Both the position numbers and the translations under genes were made by a program. The notes under the pieces are model-generated. The model was given only the letters and a program-made list of their open reading frames with translations, was not told the DNA's origin and ran no database searches. Positions 55,617-63,843 of a stretch of DNA of 64,000 bases are shown here, piece by piece. The stretch's first letter is position 1. Every line of letters starts with the position of its first letter. This DNA is from Bacteroidota bacterium (GTDB lineage: Bacteria; Bacteroidota; Bacteroidia; Chitinophagales; Saprospiraceae): NCBI GenBank assembly GCA_030147525.1, contig JASBVF010000007.1:282488-346487 (forward strand), given 5' to 3'.

Positions 55617-55641
55617 CTCTGCGTCCCAGCGTCTCAGCGTT
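55617..55641. repeat. acgctgagacgcagag repeat, right copy 2, overlapping a stop codon
   Basis: 25-bp direct copy of 55547 (CTCTGCGTCCCAGCG), 70 bp away. On the minus strand its start encodes Asn-Glu-Arg-stop at the end of the Gfo/Idh gene. Confidence 0.82.
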
Positions 55642-56620
55642 CATTCAAAAGCCGCTCCTCAATCTGCCCCATCACCGCCCACGCCACCCGCAGCGCCTCG
55701 TACCCCTCCTCCAGCGACACCACCGGCGGCTTGCCTTCTAAGATACTCACCGCCAGCGACTTAAGCTCCTCCAGAATGGCATTCACCGGCTCCGCAGGCG
55801 GCATTTCCATCGAAATCACCTTGCTGCCGTTAGGCGTTTCCAACTCGAAAGCGTTCGAAGGAATCTCGCCGCCGTCGTAGGCCGACATGCGCAGCACCTG
55901 GGCGTTTTTTTCCAGAAAATCGAGGCCGAGGTAGGCGTCTTTTTGAAATAGCCGGACCTTGCGCATCTGCTTCATCGAAATGCGGCTGGCCGTCAGGTTG
56001 GCCACGCAGCCGTTCTCGAACTCGATGCGGGCGTTGGCGATGTCGGGTGTATCGCTCACCACAGCCACGCCGCTGGCGCTGATGGTTTTCACCGGCGATT
56101 TCACCAAACTCAGCACGATGTCGATGTCGTGGATCATCAGGTCGAGCACCACCGGAACGTCCGTGCCCCGTGGGTTGAAATTGGCCAGCCGGTGCGCCTC
56201 CACGAACATCGGATTCAGCGTCAAATGCCGCACAGCCAGCATGGCCGGGTTGAAACGCTCGACGTGGCCGACCTGCGCCACGACGCCGTGTTTTTTCGCT
56301 AACGCAATGAGCGCCTGCGCCTCTTCCGGCGTTTGCGTCACGGGTTTTTCGATAAAAACATGTTTGCCACGCTCGATGGCCATTTTCGCCAAATCAAAAT
56401 GCGTGGTGGTCGGCGTCACGATGTCCACTACGTCCACAGCGTCGAGCAAGGCTTGGTAGCTGTCAAATGCTTGAAGGTCAAACGCTTCGGTCACCTGCCG
56501 GGCAGTTTCAGGATCGGCATCGAAAAAGCCGCACAGGTCGAATTGCCCCGGTAATTGCCGGAGGCATTTCAAATGAATCTTGCCGAGATGGCCCGTGCCG
56601 ATGACGCCGGTTTTTAACAT
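55634..56620 (-). CDS. Gfo/Idh/MocA-family oxidoreductase
   Basis: 328 residues. N-terminal Rossmann fold (GVIGTGHLGKIHLKCL, GFFDADPETARQVTEAF, DVVDIVTPTTTHFDLAKMAIERGKHVFIEKPVTQT with the catalytic-region EKP) and C-terminal alpha/beta domain (VLDLMIHDIDIVLSLV). NAD(P)-dependent sugar or inositol dehydrogenase family; substrate not predictable. Its stop codon lies in the repeat at 55617, and a half-hairpin repeat lies just upstream of its start. Confidence 0.92.
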   Translation of the reverse strand: MLKTGVIGTGHLGKIHLKCLRQLPGQFDLCGFFDADPETARQVTEAFDLQAFDSYQALLDAVDVVDIVTPTTTHFDLAKMAIERGKHVFIEKPVTQTPEEAQALIALAKKHGVVAQVGHVERFNPAMLAVRHLTLNPMFVEAHRLANFNPRGTDVPVVLDLMIHDIDIVLSLVKSPVKTISASGVAVVSDTPDIANARIEFENGCVANLTASRISMKQMRKVRLFQKDAYLGLDFLEKNAQVLRMSAYDGGEIPSNAFELETPNGSKVISMEMPPAEPVNAILEELKSLAVSILEGKPPVVSLEEGYEALRVAWAVMGQIEERLLNER

Positions 56621-56655
56621 TTGTAAATTGGTGAATTGGTGAATTAGTAAATTGG
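56621..56655. repeat. Single arm of the aattggtg repeat family
   Basis: ttgtaaattggtgaattggt and following units, almost identical to the left arm at 34100, but without a matching right arm. It touches the start of the Gfo/Idh gene. Confidence 0.75.
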
Positions 56656-56780
56656 GATGGGATCCGCAAAAGTAGGGATTGGGGCTACAACTTTGAGAAG
56701 TTTTAAAACTTGGTTTTCAAAACAAAATCTATCTTTGTCAATCAATTTGTTTGAAACAAAACATTAAACATACTGTGAAC

Positions 56781-57290
56781 ATGGAACTCTCCTTTGACAT
56801 GAGAGGCTATCTGAAGCCTTCAGGAAAAAATCCGATGTCTTTTGAAGCATTCGAAGCGCTTTTTGTAAAGCCGTTTGAAGAAACTTCTTCGAGAAAATCC
56901 ATTTTTGAAGACTACAGAAAATTCCTCCTGGATTTTCGTGCGCAAGTCACAACAAATTTCACCCAATGGATCAACGGTAGTTTTGTTTCAAACAAAGAAA
57001 ACCCCGCTGATATTGATTTCGTTACATTGATTGATTTGGATGTTTATCAGCGGCATGAGACAACAATTGACCGGAATTTCAGGCTCCATTGGGCAAAGGC
57101 AAAGTATCCGAAAGTGGACGCATACACCCTTAAAATTTTACCCTCGGACCATGAAAATTTCCGATTTTTGAGGTACGATTTGCAATATTGGGAAGAATGG
57201 TTCGGGAATTCACGGCCCAACAGGGCCAACCGAACATTTGAAAAAGGCTTTGTTGAAATCCATTTTAATGCAATCACAAACATCGAATAG
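56781..57290 (+). CDS. Nucleotidyltransferase-like protein
   Basis: 169 residues from the ATG at 56781 (MELSFDMRGYLKPSG). The core FTQWINGSFVSNKENPADIDFVTLID fits the G-S-x(n)-D-x-D signature of minimal nucleotidyltransferases (GS at ~80, DID about 12 residues later). The remainder (WAKAKYPKVDAYTLKILPSD, LQYWEEWFGNSRPNR) is not recognised. Followed after 1 bp by a 71-residue gene, so the two form a tight pair, reminiscent of toxin-antitoxin modules. No proof of toxicity. Confidence 0.75.
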   Translation: MELSFDMRGYLKPSGKNPMSFEAFEALFVKPFEETSSRKSIFEDYRKFLLDFRAQVTTNFTQWINGSFVSNKENPADIDFVTLIDLDVYQRHETTIDRNFRLHWAKAKYPKVDAYTLKILPSDHENFRFLRYDLQYWEEWFGNSRPNRANRTFEKGFVEIHFNAITNIE

Positions 57291-57291
57291 C

Positions 57292-57507
57292 ATGAACGTA
57301 CAACCTTTGGATGAACGAATCGTAAAGATTTCCAATATCATCGAACAGATTGGTAAATTGAACAAACTTATCGCTATGCACCGCCATCAAACAAAAGACC
57401 GTTCCATGCAGGAGCAGTACGAAATCATGCGTTCTCAATTTTTAAAAGAGCTAAAGGAACTCCTTGAAAATTTTGAAATCAAACCCAGCGACCTTGCCGC
57501 TGCGTGA
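57292..57507 (+). CDS. Small helical partner protein
   Basis: 71 residues starting 1 bp after the stop of the nucleotidyltransferase-like gene (ATG at 57292; the longer upstream frame overlaps it). Mostly helical and charged (VKISNIIEQIGKLNKLIAMH, FLKELKELLENFEI). No domain recognised. Most simply an antitoxin-like or regulatory partner of the gene before it (inference). Confidence 0.72.
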   Translation: MNVQPLDERIVKISNIIEQIGKLNKLIAMHRHQTKDRSMQEQYEIMRSQFLKELKELLENFEIKPSDLAAA

Positions 57508-57525
57508 AAATAACTTCTACTGCCC

Positions 57526-57533
57526 TACCTTTG
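57526..57533 (+). promoter_or_regulatory. -7 promoter element of recN
   Basis: TACCTTTG, a perfect TAnnTTTG, 39 bp before the recN ATG at 57572. Confidence 0.5.
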
Positions 57534-57571
57534 CGCCTTAAACTTCGCTAATCCCAATCCAGACAAGGTCC

Positions 57572-59233
57572 ATGATTAAAAAATTAACCGTCCGCAACTA
57601 CGCCATCATCGAGGAACTCGAAATCAAATTCCCGAACGGCCTCACCATCATCACCGGCGAAACCGGCGCCGGGAAGTCTATTCTGTTGGGCGCCCTCGGC
57701 CTCATCATGGGCGACCGGGCGGACCTGAAGGCGCTGTACGACGAGTCGGAAAAATGCGTGATCGAAGGGATTTTTGATGTAGAGGCTTACGATCTGAAAG
57801 GATTTTTCGAAGAAAACGACCTCGATTATTTCCAGGAGTGCGTCATCCGGCGGGAGCTGTCGCCCAGCGGAAAATCAAGGGCTTTTGTCAACGATACGCC
57901 CGTCACGCTCGACGTGCTGCGCCAGCTCACCGGCTCACTGGTGGACCTGCACGAGCAGTTCGACACGCTCGATATCCACAACGTTTCGTTTCAACTGCGC
58001 ATGATCGACGCCCTGGCGGGCAATAAATCGCTGCTCGGCGAGTACCAGACCCACTACCGCCGTTTTACCCAGGACAAACGCAAGCTGGAAAAACTGCGGG
58101 AACAGGCCGAACGCTCGGCCCAGGAGACGGATTTCATCAACTACCAACTCGCCGAATTTAACAAAGCCGACCTCGTGGACGGCGAACAGGAGCGCCTCGA
58201 AGAGGAACTCCAACGCCTCACCCACGCCGAAGAAATCAAGCGCACGCTGGCCGCCGCCTTCCAACACCTGACCGAGGGCGACATGCCGCTGACGGGCCAA
58301 CTCAACGATGTGCTGCGACAGGTGGCTGAGGTGAAAAAATTTCACCCGGACATCCCCGACCTGCACCGCCGGCTGGAAAGCCTGGCGCTGGAACTGGAAG
58401 ACCTCGCCGGGGAATTCGAAAAAGTGGCCGAGGACACCGAGTTCGATCCTGAGCGGATCCTTGAAATCCAGCAGCGCCTCGATACGGTCTATCGCCTGCA
58501 AAACAAACACCGGGTAACGACCGTGAAGGAACTCCTCGATCTACAGGACGACTTGCAACAGAAACTCGACGCCATCGGCGACCTCTCTTCTGAAATTGAG
58601 AAATTGGAAATTGGGATATTGGGACAGGAGAAAAATCTCCGCAGCATCGCCGTCCAACTCGCAGAACGCCGCCGGAAGGCAGCGCCCGGTTTCACCAAAA
58701 AAGTCCTCGATTTGCTGGCACAACTTGCCATGCCGCACACCCGTTTTGAGGTGGATTTCAAAACAAGCGAAACCCTGACACCCACGGGTACCGACGAGGT
58801 CAATTTCCTGTTCGCTGCCAACCCCGGCAGCCGCATGCAGCACATCAAGGACGTGGCTTCCGGCGGTGAAATGAGCCGCCTCACGCTGGTGACCAAATCG
58901 CTCGTAGCCAGCGCCATCCCCTTGCCCACGTTGATTTTCGATGAAATCGACCAGGGCGTTTCCGGCGATATCTCTTTGAAAATGGGCAACATTCTGCGCC
59001 AGCTTTCCAATCACCACCAGGTGGTCGTCATCACCCACTCGCCGCAGGTGGCTTCCAAGGCCGATGCGCACTACTTCGTTTACAAAAAAGTGACCGGTAA
59101 CACGACCGCCACGAAAGTTAAATTGTTGGAAGAAGAGGAGCGTGTGCGTTCTATCGCCGTGATGCTGAGCACGAATCCGCCGAGCGAGGCGGCCTTGGCG
59201 AATGCACGGGAGTTGATTGGTTTGGCAGTTTGA
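57572..59233 (+). CDS. recN: DNA repair protein RecN
   Basis: 553 residues, the normal RecN length. SMC-like ATPase: N-terminal LTVRNYAIIEELEIKFPNG and Walker A GETGAGKS (residues 29-36); long coiled coil in the middle (~150-370); C-terminal signature ASGGEMSRL and Walker B LIFDEIDQGVSGDIS, then QVVVITHSPQVAS. Acts in double-strand break repair. Preceded by its own -7 element. Confidence 0.97.
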   Translation: MIKKLTVRNYAIIEELEIKFPNGLTIITGETGAGKSILLGALGLIMGDRADLKALYDESEKCVIEGIFDVEAYDLKGFFEENDLDYFQECVIRRELSPSGKSRAFVNDTPVTLDVLRQLTGSLVDLHEQFDTLDIHNVSFQLRMIDALAGNKSLLGEYQTHYRRFTQDKRKLEKLREQAERSAQETDFINYQLAEFNKADLVDGEQERLEEELQRLTHAEEIKRTLAAAFQHLTEGDMPLTGQLNDVLRQVAEVKKFHPDIPDLHRRLESLALELEDLAGEFEKVAEDTEFDPERILEIQQRLDTVYRLQNKHRVTTVKELLDLQDDLQQKLDAIGDLSSEIEKLEIGILGQEKNLRSIAVQLAERRRKAAPGFTKKVLDLLAQLAMPHTRFEVDFKTSETLTPTGTDEVNFLFAANPGSRMQHIKDVASGGEMSRLTLVTKSLVASAIPLPTLIFDEIDQGVSGDISLKMGNILRQLSNHHQVVVITHSPQVASKADAHYFVYKKVTGNTTATKVKLLEEEERVRSIAVMLSTNPPSEAALANARELIGLAV

Positions 59234-59328
59234 CAGGGAGATCTTGCCATTTTTTAATTTATGGGAACCTAACCTTTTCCCCAACCCTGCTGTCTATCCG
59301 GGCAAACGATCAAATAAAATCTAACGCC

Positions 59329-59754
59329 ATGAAAAACGTGTTTTTTGCTTTCGCAACGTTCGCCCTGCTGTTTTCAGCCTGCGAAAAAGACTGCGCCGGC
59401 CCGGTGGAAAATTCTATTGAATTGGGCGACACGGCAACTATCTCCTTTAATCAAACCGTCGTGATTGGGTCCTGCAATTTGAAGCTCACCTTCAACGGAA
59501 TCACCGAAGACAGCCGTTGTCCAACTGATGTGATGTGTGTCTGGGAAGGCCGGGCTGTTGCAGGTTTCAAAGCTGAAAAGCAAGGAGACTTGCGGGTTTT
59601 TAGCCTGACGAATAATGAAAAACCAGAGGTGGAGCCGAAACAATCTATCGAGGTCTTCGGGCGTACAGTCAAATTGCTCGAAGTGATGCCCTACCCGGAT
59701 AGCAACGTCGCCATTCCCGCCGGGGACTACAAAGTGAAAATTGTAGTGAACTAA
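59329..59754 (+). CDS. Lipoprotein of unknown function
   Basis: 141 residues from the ATG at 59329 with lipobox FAFATFALLFSAC. Contains the recurrent Bacteroidota motif SRCPTDVMCVWEGRA followed by beta-strands. Function unknown. Followed by a hairpin repeat and then the hydrolase gene. Confidence 0.82.
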   Translation: MKNVFFAFATFALLFSACEKDCAGPVENSIELGDTATISFNQTVVIGSCNLKLTFNGITEDSRCPTDVMCVWEGRAVAGFKAEKQGDLRVFSLTNNEKPEVEPKQSIEVFGRTVKLLEVMPYPDSNVAIPAGDYKVKIVVN

Positions 59755-59781
59755 AATCCGAGCGATTTTCTCTTTTTGCCG

Positions 59782-59845
59782 GATGGTCACACTGATTTTT
59801 ATGATTTTTATGATCATAACGATCTTAAAAATCAGTGTGACCATC
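59782..59845. repeat. Hairpin with tatgattttt units
   Basis: Perfect 20-bp arms (59782-59801, 59826-59845; gatggtcacactgattttta) around a 24-nt region holding a second tgattttta-like unit and an atgatcat palindrome. Fills the gap between the lipoprotein at 59329 and the hydrolase at 59863; another member of the intergenic hairpin group. Confidence 0.85.
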
Positions 59846-59862
59846 ACGTCAAAAGGGAAAAT

Positions 59863-60822
59863 ATGAAATCAGCGAACCTCCTCCTCCTTCTTCTTTTCAT
59901 AAAAACCGCCACCGCCCAGCGCCTCTTCCAGTACTCCGAACCTCGCAGTGGCGTCACCGTGCTCACCGAAGACATCCAGGTTCCCGAAGAGGACGCCGGT
60001 TACACGCTTATTTTACCCGAAAAAGGCAAGCCGCTGGCCGTCATTGTGCTCTTCCATTCCGGGCGGGACACCTCTCACGCCGGTTTCGAGCAACGGCTTT
60101 ACGTTGACGCTGTGAAACGGCAAGTGGCAGCGCTGTACGTCACCACCGGCAACCGTTTCGAGTTTTTATTTGATGAAAAAAAGTACCGCCAACTCGACGA
60201 GTTTCTGCACCGGGCCATCAGCGAACACAGTCTGCCCGCTGACCGGCTGCTCTTCGGCGGTATGTCGCTGGCCGGTACCCGTGCGATGAAGTTCGGAGAG
60301 TGGTGCCTGGCTGGAAAGTCGGCCTACGGCATCCGTCCGAAAGCTATTGTCGTTTGCGATGCGCCGCTGGATTTTGTGCGATTCTGGCGAGCGCTTGACC
60401 GCTCCCGGCGTTTGCAGCAAAATGAAATTGCGGCCAACGAAGCAAAATGGGTGCTTGCCGTCCTCGAACGCAACCTCGGCGGCACACCTGCTGACAACAT
60501 TAGCGCTTACTACGATTACTCGCCCTACTACTACGAACTGGAAAACGGTGGCAAGGCTGGCATTTTGAAAAACACCGCCGTGCGGGCCTACTCCGAACCC
60601 GATGTGCAGTGGTGGATCGAAAACCGTGGCAACGACTACTACTCGATGAACGCCATCGACGCCGCTGCCCTCGTCAACCAGTTGAAATTGTTGGGAAATG
60701 AACACGCTGAACTCATCCTCACCTCCGGCAAGGGCTACCACCCCGACGGGCGGCGGCACCCGCATTCGTGGAGCATCGTGGACAACGGGGAACTGGTGGA
60801 GTGGCTGCTGGGGGTGGAGTGA
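59863..60822 (+). CDS. Exported alpha/beta-hydrolase-fold protein
   Basis: 319 residues from the ATG at 59863 with signal peptide (ANLLLLLLFIKTATAQ). Alpha/beta-hydrolase features: LAVIVLFHSGRDTSHAGFEQR, nucleophile elbow-like FGGMSLAGTRAM (Ser), IVVCDAPLDFVR and a late His in SGKGYHPDGRRHPHSW. Esterase- or peptidase-like; substrate unknown. Convergent with the CotH-like gene, 2 bp apart. Confidence 0.82.
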   Translation: MKSANLLLLLLFIKTATAQRLFQYSEPRSGVTVLTEDIQVPEEDAGYTLILPEKGKPLAVIVLFHSGRDTSHAGFEQRLYVDAVKRQVAALYVTTGNRFEFLFDEKKYRQLDEFLHRAISEHSLPADRLLFGGMSLAGTRAMKFGEWCLAGKSAYGIRPKAIVVCDAPLDFVRFWRALDRSRRLQQNEIAANEAKWVLAVLERNLGGTPADNISAYYDYSPYYYELENGGKAGILKNTAVRAYSEPDVQWWIENRGNDYYSMNAIDAAALVNQLKLLGNEHAELILTSGKGYHPDGRRHPHSWSIVDNGELVEWLLGVE

Positions 60823-60824
60823 AA

Positions 60825-61856
60825 TTACCGCCCCACAATCTTCTCCGGCGTCTCCAGCATTTCAAAAAATGACTCCAGGTAAGTGGTCACCTCCGTGCGG
60901 CACTGCTCGCTGAGTAGATCAAAATCCTGAACGATGCGCATCATTTCGCCTTTTTTTGATTGAAAAAGGGCGAAAGTTTCCGTGAAATCCTCGTCCTGCT
61001 TCCCACGCCACTGGAAAAAACGCTCCTTCACATCCTCGATAGGCAGGTGGTGCGGAGCAATGGCGTAGGGCGCATCCACCAGGCCGCAAAAGTCGAAGTC
61101 GTAGGGTACGGGGAAGGGCATCGGCAGGTCCGTTTTATTCGGCTGGATGAGTTCGGTATTGTGGCGGTTGGCGAGGCTCCAGTCCGTATTGCCGATCATG
61201 AACTGGAACAGGGCGAATAGCTTGTACTGTGGCTTGTCGATGGTCTTCGGGCTGCCATGTTCTTCGCCGAGAATATGTCCGTCGAGCCGTTCCGCCAGTT
61301 CGTCGTCGTCCTCGATGAGGAAACCGTAGCGCTCGATGGCTGGCATTTTTTGCTGCGAATCGACGTAGCGGACGTTGGCCAGCTGCACCCGGAAGCTCCT
61401 GTCTGTCAGTACGTTGTAAAGTTTAAAAGCGAGAAATTCTTTGAGTACAAACTGCTCGTACTCGTAATCTTCCTGGCAATGGGTGACAAGTTTCAGGGTG
61501 CGGTAGTCCTTCAGTCCAAGTTGCTTGATCGCTTCTTTTTCAAATTTCAATTTCAGCGGTGGAAAGGCACAGTTCGCCTTGCGGAATACCCCCCTCGTCC
61601 TCACTTTTCCGTCGAACCGGATCGCTTCGCCGTCCGGTTTTTGCAGTGCAAGACCGGCCGCTTGCCAGTCGTCCGGCGCAGGATCGGCTACCAGCGAGGC
61701 AAGGTCTGCCTCGACCGTTAGTTGCACCGGTTTTTCATCGTAAAATTTGTCGAAGAGGCTTTGCTCAGGTGCCGGTTGGCTGCATTGGCAAAAAAGAAAA
61801 ACCGAAAAGACGGCTGTCAAAAAGCAAACAGGTTGGAACAAAGGCATAATTTTCAT
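60825..61856 (-). CDS. CotH-like lipoprotein (tentative), copy 2
   Basis: 343 residues with lipobox TAVFSVFLFCQC. Paralogue of 27106: KVRTRGVFRKANCAFPPLKL, FVLKEFLAFKLYN, DRSFRVQLANVRY, FQFMIGNTDWSLANRHN, PYDFDFCGLVDAPYA. The order N-x-D-W-S-x2-N then D-F-D-F fits an atypical kinase (CotH-like) active site, but this is inference. Diverges from the MFS gene at 61971. Confidence 0.76.
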   Translation of the reverse strand: MKIMPLFQPVCFLTAVFSVFLFCQCSQPAPEQSLFDKFYDEKPVQLTVEADLASLVADPAPDDWQAAGLALQKPDGEAIRFDGKVRTRGVFRKANCAFPPLKLKFEKEAIKQLGLKDYRTLKLVTHCQEDYEYEQFVLKEFLAFKLYNVLTDRSFRVQLANVRYVDSQQKMPAIERYGFLIEDDDELAERLDGHILGEEHGSPKTIDKPQYKLFALFQFMIGNTDWSLANRHNTELIQPNKTDLPMPFPVPYDFDFCGLVDAPYAIAPHHLPIEDVKERFFQWRGKQDEDFTETFALFQSKKGEMMRIVQDFDLLSEQCRTEVTTYLESFFEMLETPEKIVGR

Positions 61857-61970
61857 GCTTTCATTTTTTTAAAAACTTTGGGGAAATACCCGGCGGGCAC
61901 AGTCATTAATTGTTTAAAACCGCTCCAAAACTACTTTAAATTCAGCACATTTGCGCATACTTGAACGCCT

Positions 61971-63161
61971 ATGACCAATAAAAATTCGGCACCTCTTCAC
62001 GTTTTGCCAATCATTGTTTTTGCGCAATTCGCCGGCACTTCCCTCTGGTTTGCCGGGAATGCCATTGCCGCCGACCTCCAGGCAGCGCTGCAACTGGAAG
62101 CCGGCGCTGTCGGCAACATCACCTCGGCGGTACAGTTGGGTTTCATCACCGGCACGCTCGTTTTTGCCGTGCTGTCCATCGCTGACCGGTTTTCACCTTC
62201 CAAAGTTTTCCTGTTCTCGGCGCTGGCGGGGGCATTTTTCAATCTCTGCGTTTTTTGGTTTGCAACGGGGCTGGCGTCCTTGCTCAGCTTTCGTTTCCTC
62301 ACCGGTTTTTTCCTGGCAGGCATCTATCCGGTGGGGATGAAAATTTCAGCCGACTGGTTCACCGAAGGCCTGGGCAAAGCGCTGGGCTACCTCGTCGGGG
62401 CGCTGGTGCTGGGCACGGCTTTCCCGCACTTGCTGAAAGCGACTTCCGCTTCGTTGCCCTGGGGCACGATCCTGTTGGCGACCTCCGGGCTGGCTGTGCT
62501 GGGCGGGCTGCTGCTGTTTTTCACCGTCGGCGACGGGCCAAACCGGCGGCCTGCGCCCCGTTTCGAGTGGAACGCCATCCCGCAAATCTTCCGCTTCGGC
62601 GAATTCCGGGCGGCGGCGTTCGGCTACTTTGGGCACATGTGGGAGCTGTATGCCATGTGGGCTTTCGTGCCGTTGATGCTGGCCGGTTTTAATGAAATGC
62701 ACGGTGAGAACCTCAACGTTCCGCTGTGGTCATTTCTCATCATAGCCGCAGGAGGGCTGGGTTGCGTGGCGGGCGGGTATATTTCGATGAAAAAAGGCAG
62801 CCCGAAGGTGGCGTACTGGATGCTGCTCATTTCCGGCCTGTGCTGCCTGCTATCGCCGCTGTTTTTCTTTTGGTCAAAATGGCTGTTCGTGGCGGCGCTG
62901 CTCGTCTGGGGCTTCACCGTGGTGGGCGACAGTCCTCAGTTTTCGACTGTCGTGGCACGCACGGCGCCGAAGATTTACGTCGGTACGGCGCTCACCATCG
63001 TGAACTGTATCGGCTTTGCGCTCACCATTTTCAGCATTCAACTCCTGACGTTTTTACAAGGAAAAATACCGGCGATGTGGTGGTATGTTTTTCTGCTGCC
63101 GGGGCCGGTATTCGGATTGTGGAATATCGTGACATTAAAAAACGGGACATTAAAGCATTGA
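61971..63161 (+). CDS. MFS transporter
   Basis: 396 residues with ~12 membrane segments. MFS loop motif between TM2 and TM3 (FAVLSIADRFSPSKVFLFSAL) and a YPVGMKISADW segment; FEWNAIPQIFRFGEF marks the central loop. Substrate unknown. Its final residues (NGTLKH) are encoded by the left arm of the terminator hairpin and its stop codon lies in the loop. Confidence 0.9.
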   Translation: MTNKNSAPLHVLPIIVFAQFAGTSLWFAGNAIAADLQAALQLEAGAVGNITSAVQLGFITGTLVFAVLSIADRFSPSKVFLFSALAGAFFNLCVFWFATGLASLLSFRFLTGFFLAGIYPVGMKISADWFTEGLGKALGYLVGALVLGTAFPHLLKATSASLPWGTILLATSGLAVLGGLLLFFTVGDGPNRRPAPRFEWNAIPQIFRFGEFRAAAFGYFGHMWELYAMWAFVPLMLAGFNEMHGENLNVPLWSFLIIAAGGLGCVAGGYISMKKGSPKVAYWMLLISGLCCLLSPLFFFWSKWLFVAALLVWGFTVVGDSPQFSTVVARTAPKIYVGTALTIVNCIGFALTIFSIQLLTFLQGKIPAMWWYVFLLPGPVFGLWNIVTLKNGTLKH

Positions 63162-63187
63162 ATACCAGCGCTTTAATGTCCCGTTTT
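63139..63187. terminator. Hairpin overlapping the end of the MFS gene
   Basis: Perfect 18-bp arms (63139-63156, 63170-63187; aaaacgggacattaaagc) with A-rich and T-rich edges, 13-nt loop containing the MFS stop TGA. Works for both convergent genes. Confidence 0.88.
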
Positions 63188-63214
63188 AATCTTCTGTTAA
63201 GCATTACAGGCAGC

Positions 63215-63832
63215 TCAATAGATGGTAACGGGTAAAAAATTAGAAGGCGTTCCACGATTGCCATTCCGGTCACGAGGGCAAATGCGAATGAAATAGGCCC
63301 CTTTTGGTTTTTTCCATTTGATTTTAAAAAGAGTAAGCGGCATGGAATCTATACCCTCTTCCCAGGTAATATTGTCGGTCGAAACGTCAATCTGATAGTC
63401 AACCGCACGATCGGCTTTTTTGCAGCGTAACCGGAGCATATAAAGACCGCTTAAGTATTCTACAGAAATCAATGTTGTAGAGCCCATCGGCCTGTCTTTA
63501 CTTGGTTCGCTTACAGAGTTGAAACCTGCTTCTTCAATGACAGATTGATCGCCGTCAGCCAAATCGTTTACATCGTCGGCAATATTTCTGGCAAGGACAA
63601 GCGATTCTACTTTTGCTTTATCCCGCATGGAAATTTTGCGCCGGTCCCCTTCCAGCACGGCAGTGTAATTCGTTTCAAAGATTTCATTCATAGTAAGCAG
63701 TTGAGTGCCTTTGGTCGCTATGCTTGAAAATGCCGGCTTCGTGCTGATATTGGAGCCGATAATGCCCAGAAAATCAATCAGATCGGAATCTTTTTTAGTA
63801 AGAAATTTACGATCTACTCTAAATCTAACCAT
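63215..63832 (-). CDS. Protein with C-terminal fibronectin-III-like domain
   Basis: 205 residues from the ATG at 63832 (MVRFRVDRKF). The N-terminal ~100 residues are helical with a repeated D-x-R/K-x-K spacing (VLEGDRRKISMRDKAKVESL, IADDVNDLADGDQSVIEEAGF), the C-terminal ~90 residues look like fibronectin type III (LISVEYLSGLYMLRLRCKKA, WEEGIDSMPLTLFKIKW, FIRICPRDRNGNRGTPSNFL). Similar proteins are common in Bacteroidota and of unknown function. No signal peptide. Confidence 0.75.
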   Translation of the reverse strand: MVRFRVDRKFLTKKDSDLIDFLGIIGSNISTKPAFSSIATKGTQLLTMNEIFETNYTAVLEGDRRKISMRDKAKVESLVLARNIADDVNDLADGDQSVIEEAGFNSVSEPSKDRPMGSTTLISVEYLSGLYMLRLRCKKADRAVDYQIDVSTDNITWEEGIDSMPLTLFKIKWKKPKGAYFIRICPRDRNGNRGTPSNFLPVTIY

Positions 63833-63843
63833 AGTTGCTAAAT

